A stretch of DNA of 64,000 nucleotides from VRUE01 sp035260485 (GTDB taxonomy: Bacteria; Actinomycetota; Thermoleophilia; Solirubrobacterales; 70-9). Location of the stretch: NCBI GenBank assembly GCA_035260485.1, contig DATFVC010000019.1:59504-123503 (forward strand), written 5' to 3'. Of this stretch, positions 27,196 to 35,748 are shown in pieces. The translations under genes and the position numbers were made by a program. Position 1 is the first letter of the stretch; every line of letters begins with the position of its first letter. The notes below the pieces were generated by a model, which was not told the origin of the DNA, did not search any database, and saw only the letters and a list, made by a program, of their open reading frames with translations.

Positions 27196-28973
27196 CGGCC
27201 CCGTTCGGGCGCCGGGCCTGCGAGGTGACGGATAGCCGCGCATCCGGCGGCTACCGCATCTTCTCTCTGCTCGACGCCGAGGGCCCCGAGCCGCTGCCGG
27301 GGCAGTTCTACATGCTTGCCACCGAGCAGAGCTGGGGGGAGGGAGGGGGACGGCCGTACCTTCCTCGCGCCTTCTCAGTCGCTGACACCGACCCCCTGGA
27401 TGGCGGCCGGCGACTGGACTTCCTGATCGAGGGGATCGGCCCTGGGACCGACCGCCTCTGTGCGCTGGAGCCGGGCGAGCGGGTCTGGGTCAACGGCCCT
27501 CTGGGCAATTCCTTTTCGGCTCCGCACGAGCTATCTCCCGGGGCGGCTGGGGCGATCTTGGTGGGCGGGGGAATCGGAATAGCTCCTCTTGCTCTTCTGC
27601 GCCGTCGCTTCGGTGATAGGAACGTCCCGGTTCGGGTTCTCCTGGGCTTCCGCGACGCAGCCCACTCTGGTGGCCTCGACGACCTCTTTGCCTGCTGTGA
27701 GGTCGGCCTCGCCAGCAACGACGGCCACGTCGGCCACCACGGCTACGTAACCGACCTGCTCTCCACCGTGCTCGAAGGCGACGACGTCGCCAGCGCCACG
27801 GTCTACGCCTGCGGCCCACCCCCGATGCTCGACGCGGTCGCTGCGCTCTGTTCAGCTCACGACGTCGCCTGCGAGCTGGCGATGGAGTCGCCGATGGCCT
27901 GCGGCTACGGCGCTTGCTTCGGCTGCGCGGTATCGACGGGCGACGGTGGCTACCTGCGCCTCTGTGTAGACGGCCCGATTGTGCGGCCCTCAGACGGAGG
28001 ACCGGGGGTCCCCTTCCGCAAACTTGTGAGCCGCCAGGGCAAGAGCCCTTGCCCCGCGACCGACGCGGGTTTGCGGAGGGGGACCCCCGGTCCTCCGTCC
28101 GTGCCAGCTGCTTCCGTCGACTTTTGTGGGCTTGAGCTGCGGCACCCGATTATCAACGCATCGGGCACGTTTGACGCGATAGCCGCCAGGCGTGTCTACG
28201 GCGATCAGTTGTTGGAGCACTTTCCGTTCTCGGCGTTCGTGTCCAAGACGATCACGTTGGAGCCACGGGCGGGCAACGAACCCCAACGGATCTGGGAGAC
28301 CCCGGCGGGGATGATCAACTCGATCGGGCTGCCAAACAAGGGACTGGACGGGTTCTTGGCGGAGGACCTGCCCCAGCTGGCCGAGCTGCCGGTACCTCTG
28401 ATCGTCTCGGTGATGGCCACGGGACACGACGACTTCAAACGGATGGTTGCGGCGTTGGATGAGCGCGAAGAGGTCAGCGCGTTAGAGCTGAATGTCTCCT
28501 GCCCCAACGTCCATTCCGGGTTGATCGTCGGCGAGCAGCCGGCCGAGACCGTTGCGCTGCTAGAAGCGCTGCGGCCGTTGACGGCGAAGCCGCTGATTGT
28601 GAAGCTGACGCCGAACGTCGCCGACCCGGCGGCCGTCGCGGTCGCTGCGGATGAGGGGGGAGCTGACGCGATCTCGTTGATCAACACGCTGAAGGCGAGT
28701 GCCATCGATCCGATGACTGGTCAACCCGGCATCGCCGCCGGACACGGCGGCCTCTCCGGGCCTGCGATTCGCCCGGTTGCCATCGCCCAATTGCGAGCGG
28801 TGGCGAGTGCCGTCTCATTGCCGATCGTCGGCATGGGGGGCATCTCGAGTGGTGCCGACGCAGCAGAAATGCTGAACGCCGGCGCGACCCTCGTCGCGAT
28901 CGGAACCGAGAGCTTCCGCGACCCGCGGGCGGGAAGTCGCATTGCCGCAGAGCTCTCTGAGCGGTCCGCATAG
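27192..28973 (+). CDS. pyrKD: Fused dihydroorotate dehydrogenase: PyrK electron-transfer domain plus PyrD catalytic domain
   Basis: A single 593-residue frame joins two usually separate subunits. Residues 1-267 are PyrK: an FAD domain (PYLPRAFSVAD), an NAD-type site (AILVGGGIGIAPL, YACGPPPML) and the 2Fe-2S ligands Cys237, Cys242, Cys245 and Cys258. Residues about 304-593 are class 1B PyrD, with IINASGTFDA, the catalytic cysteine in LELNVSCPNVHSG and IVGMGGISSGADAAEML. The linker (about 268-303) is encoded by a 107-bp palindromic element with no stop codon. The natural enzyme is a PyrD2-PyrK2 heterotetramer, so a tether is compatible with function. ATG at 27192 overlaps the carB stop. pyrF is not beside it. 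Confidence 0.9.
27993..28099. repeat. Palindromic element E2 at the PyrK-PyrD junction
   Basis: Arms of 31 bases (27993-28023 and 28069-28099) are reverse complements with one mismatch. The 45-base centre holds a 7-bp hairpin (GGGCAAG/CTTGCCC, 28037-28054). The frame is open through all of it and encodes a Pro/Gly/Arg-rich linker. Confidence 0.88.
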
Positions 28974-28988
28974 GCCGGTCTAACCTCA

Positions 28989-29003
28989 ACCTCGACTCGA
29001 GGT
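28989..29003. terminator. Small hairpin after pyrKD, no T-run
   Basis: ACCTCG and CGAGGT pair around a three-base loop 16 bases after the pyrKD stop. There is no T-tract, so it may only stabilise the mRNA end. The remaining 28974-29038 shows nothing else. Confidence 0.3.
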
Positions 29004-29038
29004 CTAGGTGAATTTGGCGGAAAAGGGGCCGGATGGGC

Positions 29039-29066
29039 TTGCACGCTCGCGAGCCACGGCTATACT
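29039..29066 (+). promoter_or_regulatory. Promoter of mihF: TTGCAC-N16-TATACT
   Basis: A good sigma-70-type promoter (TTGCAC at 29039, TATACT at 29061-29066). The ATG at 29077 is 10 bases after the -10 box, so the leader would be at most a few bases. No ribosome site is present. Confidence 0.65.
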
Positions 29067-29076
29067 CGCCGCCCAC

Positions 29077-29409
29077 ATGCCCACCCCAGTCAAGACCTCC
29101 GCAGCGGCCCCCGAGAGGTCGCTGGACCAAAGAATGGACGCGCTGAAACGGGCGAACGACATTCGCACCGCTCGCGCCAAGCTGAAGAAGGACCTGAAAG
29201 CCGGCAAGGCGAGCATCCACGCGCTGCTTCTCGACCCCCCCGAGTACGTGATGACCGCCAAGGTCTTCGACATGCTGCTCGCCGTCCCCAAGTACGGTCG
29301 AGTCAAGACCAATCGGATTCTCAATCAGTGCCGGATCTCGCCCTCGAAGACGATCGGCGGCCTCTCGGAGCGCCAGCGCGCCGAGCTGGTCTCCCAACTC
29401 CGCAGGTAG
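29077..29409 (+). CDS. mihF: Actinobacterial integration host factor mIHF
   Basis: A 110-residue nucleoid protein that bends DNA through a helix-turn-helix and a long N-terminal helix. Visible features are the helix ALKRANDIRTARAKLKKDLKAG, the conserved LLLDPPEYVMTAKVFDMLLAVPKYGRVKTNRIL and the C-terminal ISPSKTIGGLSERQRAELV. This family is essentially limited to Actinobacteria and is the strongest taxonomic hint in the window. ATG at 29077 fits family length and the promoter; the frame is open upstream to 29008. gmk follows after 38 bases, the usual mihF-gmk-rpoZ-coaBC order. Confidence 0.95.
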   Translation: MPTPVKTSAAAPERSLDQRMDALKRANDIRTARAKLKKDLKAGKASIHALLLDPPEYVMTAKVFDMLLAVPKYGRVKTNRILNQCRISPSKTIGGLSERQRAELVSQLRR

Positions 29410-29447
29410 CGAAGCCGACCGCCGCGGCGGTCAGTATCTCCGGCCGC

Positions 29448-30029
29448 ATGGCCAACAAAGTCTTCGTCATCACCGGGCCCAGCGGCGTCGGCAAGGGGAC
29501 GCTGATCTCCAAGCTGCTCGAGCGGGTGCCGGGGCTTGAGCTGTCCGTCTCGGCAACCACGCGAGAGCCGCGCGCCGGGGAGGTCGACGGCTGCGATTAC
29601 CACTTCCTCACCCCAGAGGAATTCGACCGCAGAATCGAGCGCGAAGACTTCCTCGAGTTCGCCACCTATAGCGGCAACCGCTATGGCACCCTGCGCTCTG
29701 AGGTGCGCAAGCGGCTCGAGGCGGGCCATTCGGTGGTGCTTGAGATCGAGGTGCAGGGGGCGCGCCAGGTGCGCGCCGCGATGCGGGAGTCGATCCAGGT
29801 CTTCATCGCGCCGCCCGATCCCGGCGTGTTGCGGCAGCGGCTCGAGTCCCGCGGCGCCGACTCGGCCACCGCGATCGACGCAAGGCTGGAAGTCGCCGAG
29901 CAGGAGCTGGCGGCTCAGGACGAGTTTGCCTACCGGGTCGTCAACGCCGATCTGGGGCGGGCCGCGGACGATCTGGAGGGGATCGTGCGCGCCGAGCTGG
30001 GCTTACCACTAGACTCTCCAGCCGAATGA
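29448..30029 (+). CDS. gmk: Guanylate kinase
   Basis: A 193-residue P-loop kinase that makes GDP from GMP. The Walker A motif is ITGPSGVGKGT (10-18), followed by the GMP-binding VSATTREPRAGEVDGCDYHFLT and EFATYSGNRYGT. Length is typical. The ATG at 29448 begins MANKVFVITG; the frame is open further upstream but that would overlap mihF without family support. The stop overlaps rpoZ by 4 bases. Confidence 0.95.
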   Translation: MANKVFVITGPSGVGKGTLISKLLERVPGLELSVSATTREPRAGEVDGCDYHFLTPEEFDRRIEREDFLEFATYSGNRYGTLRSEVRKRLEAGHSVVLEIEVQGARQVRAAMRESIQVFIAPPDPGVLRQRLESRGADSATAIDARLEVAEQELAAQDEFAYRVVNADLGRAADDLEGIVRAELGLPLDSPAE

Positions 30030-30259
30030 TCAAGCCACGTGTAGACAAGCTCCTCGAGCACGCCGACTCGCACTACGCCGCGGTAGTCGTCGCTGCGAAG
30101 CGAGCGCGTCAGATAAACAGCTACTTCCACAACCTCGGTGAGGGGGGCTTCGGCGAGTACCCGCCGCCGATGGTCGAGACCCGCGGCGATCGCAATTACC
30201 TCTCGATGGCGCTGGAGGAGCTTGCCGAGGGCAAGCTCAAATACGAGTACCGCGCCTAG
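30026..30259 (+). CDS. rpoZ: RNA polymerase omega subunit
   Basis: A 77-residue omega subunit with the family signature PRVDKLLEHADSHYAAVVVAAKRARQIN and the C-terminal LSMALEELAEGKLKYEY. Omega helps RNA polymerase assemble and binds ppGpp in some bacteria. ATG at 30026 overlaps the gmk stop (ATGA), and coaBC follows after 24 bases. gmk-rpoZ-coaBC is a common bacterial block. Confidence 0.94.
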   Translation: MIKPRVDKLLEHADSHYAAVVVAAKRARQINSYFHNLGEGGFGEYPPPMVETRGDRNYLSMALEELAEGKLKYEYRA

Positions 30260-30283
30260 CGCACCGCTTCCCCAGGAGAAGAC

Positions 30284-31528
30284 ATGGCCAGAATCCTGCT
30301 CGGCGTAAGCGGTGGGATCGCCGCCTACAAGTCGCTGGAGCTTGCTCGCCTGGCCACCGTGGCCGGGCACGGCGTACGCGTAGTGATGACTGAAGCCGCC
30401 GGGCGCTTCGTCGGCGCCGCTTCCTTCGAGGGCATCGTCGGCGCGCCCGTGCTGACCTCGGAGTTCGAGCGCGACCCGCTCGGCGGCGCCTTCCCCGGCG
30501 ACCCGCGGCCCGAGCACGACCCGATCGGCCACCTCGAGGTCGCTGCCAACTGCGATGCCTACCTGGTCGCGCCGGCCTCCGCCAACACGATCGCCAAGCT
30601 GGCCGCCGGGATGGCCGACTCGATGCTGACCACTTCCTTCCTCGCCTGCGCCGCGCCGCGCCTCGTCGCCCCGGCGATGAACGACCGCATGTATGCCGAT
30701 TCCGCGACCCAGGCGAACCTGGCGACACTGCGCGAGCGCGGGGTCGAGGTAATCGAGCCGGGCGAGGGCCGTCTGGCCTCGCGCGGCGAGTTTGGCAAGG
30801 GGCGGCTGCCCGACCCAGCTGAGCTGCTGGCCCGGCTGGAAGCAGTCCTGCCGGCAGGCGAGCGTCCCTGGGACGGCCTGCGGATCCTGGTCACCGCGGG
30901 CGGCACCCGCGAGCCGATCGACCCGGTTCGCTTCCTCGGCAACCGCTCCAGCGGCCGCATGGGCTTGGCCCTGGCAGCAGCCGCCAGACGCCGGGGCGCG
31001 GACGTGACCCTGATCGCCGCCAACATCGCTCACCCCGAGCCCGCCGGCGTCCGTCGCATAGACGTGGAGACGGCGGCGGAGTTGGCCGAGGCGGCCCGGA
31101 CCGAGTTCCCATCCACCCACGTCCTGCTGATGGCCGCCGCTCCCGCCGACTTCAGAGCGAGCGAGCCGGCCAGCGACAAGCTGAAGCGGGAAGGCAACCT
31201 CGACCTCCACCTCGAGCCCACCGAAGACATCCTCGCCAGCCTCGCCACCAGCCGGGCGTCCGAGCAGACGATCGTCGGCTTCGCCGCCGAACACGGCAAC
31301 GACATCGATCGAGCCCGCGAAAAGCTCAGCCGCAAGGGCGCCGACCTAATAGTCCTCAACGACGTCTCCGACCCAACCATCGGCTTCGAGAGCCTCGACA
31401 ACGCAGTGACCCTGATCGAGTCAACGAGCGAGACCACTCTCCCGCAGGCCCCAAAGGACGTAATAGCCGACCAGATCCTCGAAAGAGTCGACCAGCTCCG
31501 CACCAAGCCCGACCTTTCGCGAAGTTAG
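30284..31528 (+). CDS. coaBC: Bifunctional phosphopantothenoylcysteine decarboxylase/synthetase
   Basis: A 414-residue coenzyme A enzyme. The CoaC half has LLGVSGGIAAYKSLELAR, the flavin-site APASANTIAKLAAGMADSMLTT with its upstream His, and the substrate clamp APAMNDRMYAD. The CoaB half starts near 190 with LVTAGGTREPIDPVRFLGNRSSGRMG and includes AAAPADFRASEPASDKLKRE. A ribosome site (CAGGAGAAG) precedes the ATG. A palindromic element begins 13 bases after the stop codon. Confidence 0.95.
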   Translation: MARILLGVSGGIAAYKSLELARLATVAGHGVRVVMTEAAGRFVGAASFEGIVGAPVLTSEFERDPLGGAFPGDPRPEHDPIGHLEVAANCDAYLVAPASANTIAKLAAGMADSMLTTSFLACAAPRLVAPAMNDRMYADSATQANLATLRERGVEVIEPGEGRLASRGEFGKGRLPDPAELLARLEAVLPAGERPWDGLRILVTAGGTREPIDPVRFLGNRSSGRMGLALAAAARRRGADVTLIAANIAHPEPAGVRRIDVETAAELAEAARTEFPSTHVLLMAAAPADFRASEPASDKLKREGNLDLHLEPTEDILASLATSRASEQTIVGFAAEHGNDIDRAREKLSRKGADLIVLNDVSDPTIGFESLDNAVTLIESTSETTLPQAPKDVIADQILERVDQLRTKPDLSRS

Positions 31529-31540
31529 CCGGCGTCGGTC

Positions 31541-31662
31541 TGGGCGGGCGGGGGTATCCGGGCGCGCAGCGGCGTCCTCTTTTTCGCCCTGTCAACTCAG
31601 CGAGTGTCGCCGTGTCCTCTGGCGAAAAACCCAGCAAGCGTCCGGACACCCCCGCCCGCCCA
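31541..31662. repeat. Palindromic element E3 between coaBC and rimP
   Basis: Arms of 25 bases (31541-31565 and 31638-31662) match as inverted repeats at 23 of 25 positions. Inside, TTTTTCGCC (31580-31588) pairs with GGCGAAAAA (31621-31629). At 122 bp it is the longest of the set. It ends 14 bases before the rimP -10 box and may also act as the end of the coaBC transcript. Confidence 0.8.
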
Positions 31663-31676
31663 CCACCTAGGCGGGC

Positions 31677-31682
31677 TATACT
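31677..31682 (+). promoter_or_regulatory. -10 box TATACT for the rimP leader
   Basis: TATACT in the context GGCTATACT, the same as at mihF. The -35 region falls in the right arm of E3 and shows no TTGACA-like hexamer. Transcription would start near 31689. Confidence 0.45.
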
Positions 31683-31716
31683 GGCTGCAAGCTTTTCTGT
31701 CCCTAGCAGCATCGAG

Positions 31717-31741
31717 AAGTGGGCCTGGCCCACTTTTTTTT
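31717..31741 (+). terminator. Strong intrinsic terminator inside the rimP-nusA leader (attenuator candidate)
   Basis: AAGTGGG (31717-31723) pairs with CCCACTT (31729-31735) around CCTGG, and the right arm runs into eight T (31734-31741). It lies between the TATACT box and the rimP ATG at 31766, so most initiating transcripts could stop after about 50 bases unless read-through is allowed. Confidence 0.75.
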
Positions 31742-31765
31742 CGTCCCAAACCAGGCGAGCAAGGC

Positions 31766-32026
31766 ATGGCAGATCTCAAAGACAGCATTCAACAGCAGCT
31801 CTCAGAGCTCGATTCCGAGCTCGACCTGGTTGCCATCGAGCAGCCGGGCACCGAATCGCTGCGCCTCTTCATCGACCATCCGGCCGGGGTCGATCTGGCG
31901 CTCTGCGAACGGGTCACCAAGCATCTCAACCAGCTTCGTGCCGAGTACGCGCTCGAGGTCTCGTCCCCCGGGCCGAAATACCGCCGCACCGATCCAGTTT
32001 CCGAGACGACCGAGGAGCAGCCGTGA
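31766..32026 (+). CDS. rimP: Ribosome maturation factor RimP, short form
   Basis: An 86-residue protein that covers only the N-terminal RimP domain (DLVAIEQPGTESLRLFIDHPAGVDLALCERVTKHLNQL) up to LEVSSPGPKYRRTDP. Normal RimP is about 150 residues with a C-terminal SH3-like domain that should follow LEVSSPG; here 15 unrelated residues follow and the stop overlaps nusA. No continuation is found in other frames, so this is a natural short form rather than a frameshift. RimP assists 30S assembly. Start ATG at 31766 has the weak ribosome site AGCAAGG. First gene of the rimP-nusA-infB operon. Confidence 0.8.
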   Translation: MADLKDSIQQQLSELDSELDLVAIEQPGTESLRLFIDHPAGVDLALCERVTKHLNQLRAEYALEVSSPGPKYRRTDPVSETTEEQP

Positions 32027-33561
32027 GCAAGGAGATCGTCGAAGCAATCAAGGCGCTCGAGCAGGAGAAGGGCATCTCCGCAGACAAATTGATGGATGCC
32101 CTCGCCGACGCCCTCCTGTCGGCTTACAAGAAGACGCCTGGGGCGGCCAAGTACGCCCGCGTCGACCTCGACCACGAGACCGGCGACTTCCGCGTCTTCG
32201 AGCTGATCCTGCCGGTGGAGCTGGAGGAGAAGCTGCTCGCCGAGGCGGCGGAGGCCCAGGAGGAGGAAGAGCGTGAGATCGATCCCGAGACGGGGGAGTT
32301 GAAAGAGCCGGAGGAGCCCGAGCTGGACCCGGAGATGATCGCTCCCTACGAGGATCAGATCGAGACTCGCGACGTCACCCCCGAAGACTTCGGCCGGATC
32401 GCCGCCCAGACCGCCAAGCAGGTGATTCTGCAACGGATCCGGGAGGCGGAACGGATGATGATGTTCGAGGAGTACCAGGACCGGGTCGGCGAGCTGATCA
32501 CCGGGATCATCCAGCAGTCCGACAAGCGCTACACCCTTGTTCAGCTGCGCGAGCGGGTTGAGGCGCTGCTGCCCAAGTCCGAGCAGGTCTACAACGAGCG
32601 CTACGACCACGGGATGCGGGTCAAGGCCGTGATCACCGACGTCTCCGACTCGACCAAGGGGCCGGCGATCGTCGTCTCGCGGCGCAGCCCCGAGCTGATC
32701 AAGTCGCTGTTCGAAATGGAGGTGCCGGAGATCGCCGACAAGCTGGTCGAGATCGTCGGCGTCGCCCGCGAGCCCGGCTACCGCTCGAAGATCGCGGTGG
32801 TTTCACATACGGACGGCGTCGACCCCGTCGGCGCCTGCGTCGGGCCGCGCGGATCGCGGGTGCGGATGGTCGTCTCCGAGCTGCGTGGCGAGAAGATCGA
32901 CATCATCCCCCACAACGACGAGCCCGCCCGCTTCGTCGCCAAGGCCCTCTCTCCCGCGCGGGTGCGCGAGGTGATCGTCGACGACGACGAACGTCAGGCC
33001 ACCGTGATCGTGCCCGACGACCAGCTCTCGCTGGCGATCGGCCGCGACGGACAGAACGCCCGCCTCGCCGCCCGCCTGACCGGTTGGCGAGTCGACATCA
33101 AGTCCGAGACCGAGTTTGCCCAGGACGACGAGGAGGTCGAGTACGAGGGCGAGGAGCAGTCCGACGGTCACTGCTTGGCGGTGCTCTCCAACGGGCGCCG
33201 CTGCCCCAACGCGGCGATCGGCGATTCCTCCTACTGCGGTCTGCCTACCCACCAGGCGCTGAGCCGCTTCGAGACCAACCAGATCACCGTCCTGGCGCCG
33301 CTGGCGGAGGCCGAAGTCGCGATCCTCGCCGACTCTGCCGCTGACGAAGGGCAGGTAAGCGAGATCGTGGCCAAGGCCGAGGCGGAGTTCGAGGAGCCCG
33401 TCGACGAGGAGCCTCAGGCCGCGGGTCCTGTCGCGGGGGCGGACTCCTCGTCCTCGCAGGCTGCGGGCGAGGAGCCCTCTACGCCACCCGCGGCAGATGC
33501 GCCTGAGGACGGGCAGCCCGAAACCTCGGAAGCTGTGGTCGAGGAGGCTGAGCAGGCCTAG
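32023..33561 (+). CDS. nusA: Transcription factor NusA with C-terminal zinc-knuckle-like module
   Basis: A 512-residue NusA. The N-terminal RNA-polymerase-binding domain is interrupted by an acidic stretch (about 75-105). The S1 domain follows, then two KH domains (VGACVGPRGSRVRMVVSEL and LAIGRDGQNARLAARLTGW). After the KH domains comes a module not usual for NusA: Cys384-x9-Cys394-x10-Cys405-x4-His410, resembling the small CxxxxxxxGRRCxxxxxxxxxYCxxH zinc-binding units. A low-complexity Glu/Pro/Ala tail ends the protein. NusA controls pausing, termination and antitermination. GTG at 32023 overlaps the rimP stop. YlxR, often next in order, is absent. Confidence 0.92.
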   Translation: MSKEIVEAIKALEQEKGISADKLMDALADALLSAYKKTPGAAKYARVDLDHETGDFRVFELILPVELEEKLLAEAAEAQEEEEREIDPETGELKEPEEPELDPEMIAPYEDQIETRDVTPEDFGRIAAQTAKQVILQRIREAERMMMFEEYQDRVGELITGIIQQSDKRYTLVQLRERVEALLPKSEQVYNERYDHGMRVKAVITDVSDSTKGPAIVVSRRSPELIKSLFEMEVPEIADKLVEIVGVAREPGYRSKIAVVSHTDGVDPVGACVGPRGSRVRMVVSELRGEKIDIIPHNDEPARFVAKALSPARVREVIVDDDERQATVIVPDDQLSLAIGRDGQNARLAARLTGWRVDIKSETEFAQDDEEVEYEGEEQSDGHCLAVLSNGRRCPNAAIGDSSYCGLPTHQALSRFETNQITVLAPLAEAEVAILADSAADEGQVSEIVAKAEAEFEEPVDEEPQAAGPVAGADSSSSQAAGEEPSTPPAADAPEDGQPETSEAVVEEAEQA

Positions 33562-35747
33562 TGGCTAAAAAGCGCGTCCATGAGATTGCGAAAGCTCAAG
33601 GGTTGAGCAGCAAAGAGCTGCTTGCTGCGCTTAAAAAAGCCGGGATTGAGGCTAAAGCTGCTGCGTCGAGTGTCGAGGAGGCCGATGCTCTGAAAGCACT
33701 CTCCGGCAACGGGGCGACTGCGACGAAAGCCCAGCCCAAAGCTGAGGCGAAGCCCGCCGCCCCACGGCAGGCTTCGGCGCCGACTGCAAAACCCGCGCCC
33801 AAACCGGCGGCGGCCAAAAAACCCGCCGGGTCGGCGAAGAAACGTCGTGTCGTGATCGATTCGCAGGCTGCGCGCCGCGACCAGATGGGTGGGCCGCCCC
33901 CGCAGCGGCCGCCGCGGCGGCGCGGTGGCAGGCGCCGCCGGCCGCTGCTCGAGGAGCCGCCCCTCAGGACCGAGGAGCCGGCCGAGCCGGAGGCGACCAA
34001 GGTCAACTCCGGCGCCACCGTGCGCGAGGTCGCCGAGCTGCTCGGCCTGGGCAGCGCCGAGGTGATCAAGAAGCTGATGATGATGGGCGAGATGGCGACC
34101 CTCACCCAGACCCTGACCGACGAGTCGATCAAGGCGATCGCCGACGAGTACGACCGCAAGATCGAAATCGTCACCGCCGCCGAGGAGGAGCCAGAGGCGC
34201 CGGAGTTCGAGGACTCCGAGGAGAGCCTCGTCGACCGGCCGCCCGTGGTGACGATCATGGGTCACGTCGACCACGGCAAGACGTCGCTGCTCGACGCGAT
34301 CCGCGAGACCGAGGTCGCAGCCGGTGAGGCCGGCGGCATCACCCAGCACATCGGCGCCTACCAGGTCCACCACGAGGACAAGACGATCACCTTCCTCGAC
34401 ACCCCCGGCCACGCCGCCTTCACCGCGATGCGCGCCCGCGGCGCCAAGGTCACTGACATCGCCGTCGTCGTGGTCGCCGCCGACGACGGTGTGATGCCGC
34501 AGACGAAAGAGGCGATCGACCATGCCCGCGCCGCCGACGTGCCGATCCTGATCGCCGTTAACAAGATCGACAAAGAGGGGGCGCAGCCCGACCGCGTCCG
34601 CAACGAGCTCGCCGCCGACGGGCTTACGCCTGAGGACTGGGGGGGCGAGACGGTCTATTGCGACGTCTCCGCCAAGACCCACGAGGGTCTCGGCAACCTG
34701 CTCGACATGATCCTCTTGGTCTCCGAGCTGGAGGAGCTGGGCGCCAACCCCGACGCCCCAGCTTCGGGAACGGTGGTCGAGTCCCAGCTCGACCCCGGTC
34801 GCGGCCCCGTGGTCACGATCCTGGTCCAGCGCGGAACACTCGCGGTCGGCGACGCCCTGGTCGGCGGTCCGCAATGGGGGCGGGTGCGTGCGATGCACGA
34901 CTTCACCGGAGACCGGGTGCAGAAGGCGGGGCCGGGGATGCCGGTCGAGGTGCTCGGCTTCGACGGCGTCTGCGAGGCCGGGGAGCACGTGCGCGTGGTC
35001 GAGAACGACCGTCGTGCCCGTCAGCTTGCCCAGGAGCGGGGCAACCGGTTGAAGACCGAGGCCCTTGCCCGCCGCCAAGCGCGCAAGGTCAGCCTCGAGG
35101 AGGTCTTCTCCCGCGCCCAGGAAGGCGACATCAAGGAGCTCAACATCGTCCTCAAGGCCGACGTCGCGGGCTCGCTGGAGGCGCTTCAGGACGAGATCGC
35201 CAAAGTGCCGCAGGAGCAGGTCGGAATCAACATCATCCACTCGCAGACCGGTGGCATCAACGAGTCCGACGTGATGCTGGCCTCGGCATCTGATGCGATC
35301 GTGATCGGCTTCAACGTGCGGCCCCTGGCCGATGCCCGCCGCGCCGCCGAGCGCGAGGGTGTCGACGTCCGCACCTACTCGGTCATCTACAAAATCACCG
35401 AAGACCTGCGCAACGCGATGGAGGGCATGCTCGAGGCGGTCGAGGTCGAGGAGATTCTCGGCGAGGCAGAGGTCAAACAGACCTTCAAGGCGTCCAAAGT
35501 CGGGCGCATCGCCGGCTGTATCGTCAGCGAGGGGAAAGTCGCCCGCGACGCCAGCGTGCGCCTGATCCGCGAGGGCACGGTGATCTGGGACGGCAAGCTC
35601 GGCTCCCTGCGCCGCTTCAAAGACAACGTGCAGGAGGTCGAGGAGGGCCAGGAGTGCGGCATCGTGCTCGAGGGCTACGCCGACGTCAAGGAGGGCGACG
35701 CGCTCGAGTTCTACAAGACCAAGCAGGTCGAGCAGACGCTGGATTAA
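33561..35747 (+). CDS. infB: Translation initiation factor IF-2
   Basis: A 728-residue GTPase that delivers initiator tRNA to the 30S subunit. The IF2 N-terminal motif (VHEIAKAQGLSSKELLAALKKAG) is followed by an Ala/Lys/Pro-rich linker and a basic RRGGRRRR patch. The G domain has GHVDHGKTSLLD (from about residue 234), DTPGHAAF and NKIDK. The C-terminal domains carry KADVAGSLEALQDE and YKITEDLRNAMEGML. Start GTG at 33561 overlaps the nusA stop by one base. The linker is short compared with other Actinobacteria. Confidence 0.96.
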   Translation: MAKKRVHEIAKAQGLSSKELLAALKKAGIEAKAAASSVEEADALKALSGNGATATKAQPKAEAKPAAPRQASAPTAKPAPKPAAAKKPAGSAKKRRVVIDSQAARRDQMGGPPPQRPPRRRGGRRRRPLLEEPPLRTEEPAEPEATKVNSGATVREVAELLGLGSAEVIKKLMMMGEMATLTQTLTDESIKAIADEYDRKIEIVTAAEEEPEAPEFEDSEESLVDRPPVVTIMGHVDHGKTSLLDAIRETEVAAGEAGGITQHIGAYQVHHEDKTITFLDTPGHAAFTAMRARGAKVTDIAVVVVAADDGVMPQTKEAIDHARAADVPILIAVNKIDKEGAQPDRVRNELAADGLTPEDWGGETVYCDVSAKTHEGLGNLLDMILLVSELEELGANPDAPASGTVVESQLDPGRGPVVTILVQRGTLAVGDALVGGPQWGRVRAMHDFTGDRVQKAGPGMPVEVLGFDGVCEAGEHVRVVENDRRARQLAQERGNRLKTEALARRQARKVSLEEVFSRAQEGDIKELNIVLKADVAGSLEALQDEIAKVPQEQVGINIIHSQTGGINESDVMLASASDAIVIGFNVRPLADARRAAEREGVDVRTYSVIYKITEDLRNAMEGMLEAVEVEEILGEAEVKQTFKASKVGRIAGCIVSEGKVARDASVRLIREGTVIWDGKLGSLRRFKDNVQEVEEGQECGIVLEGYADVKEGDALEFYKTKQVEQTLD

Positions 35748-35748
35748 G

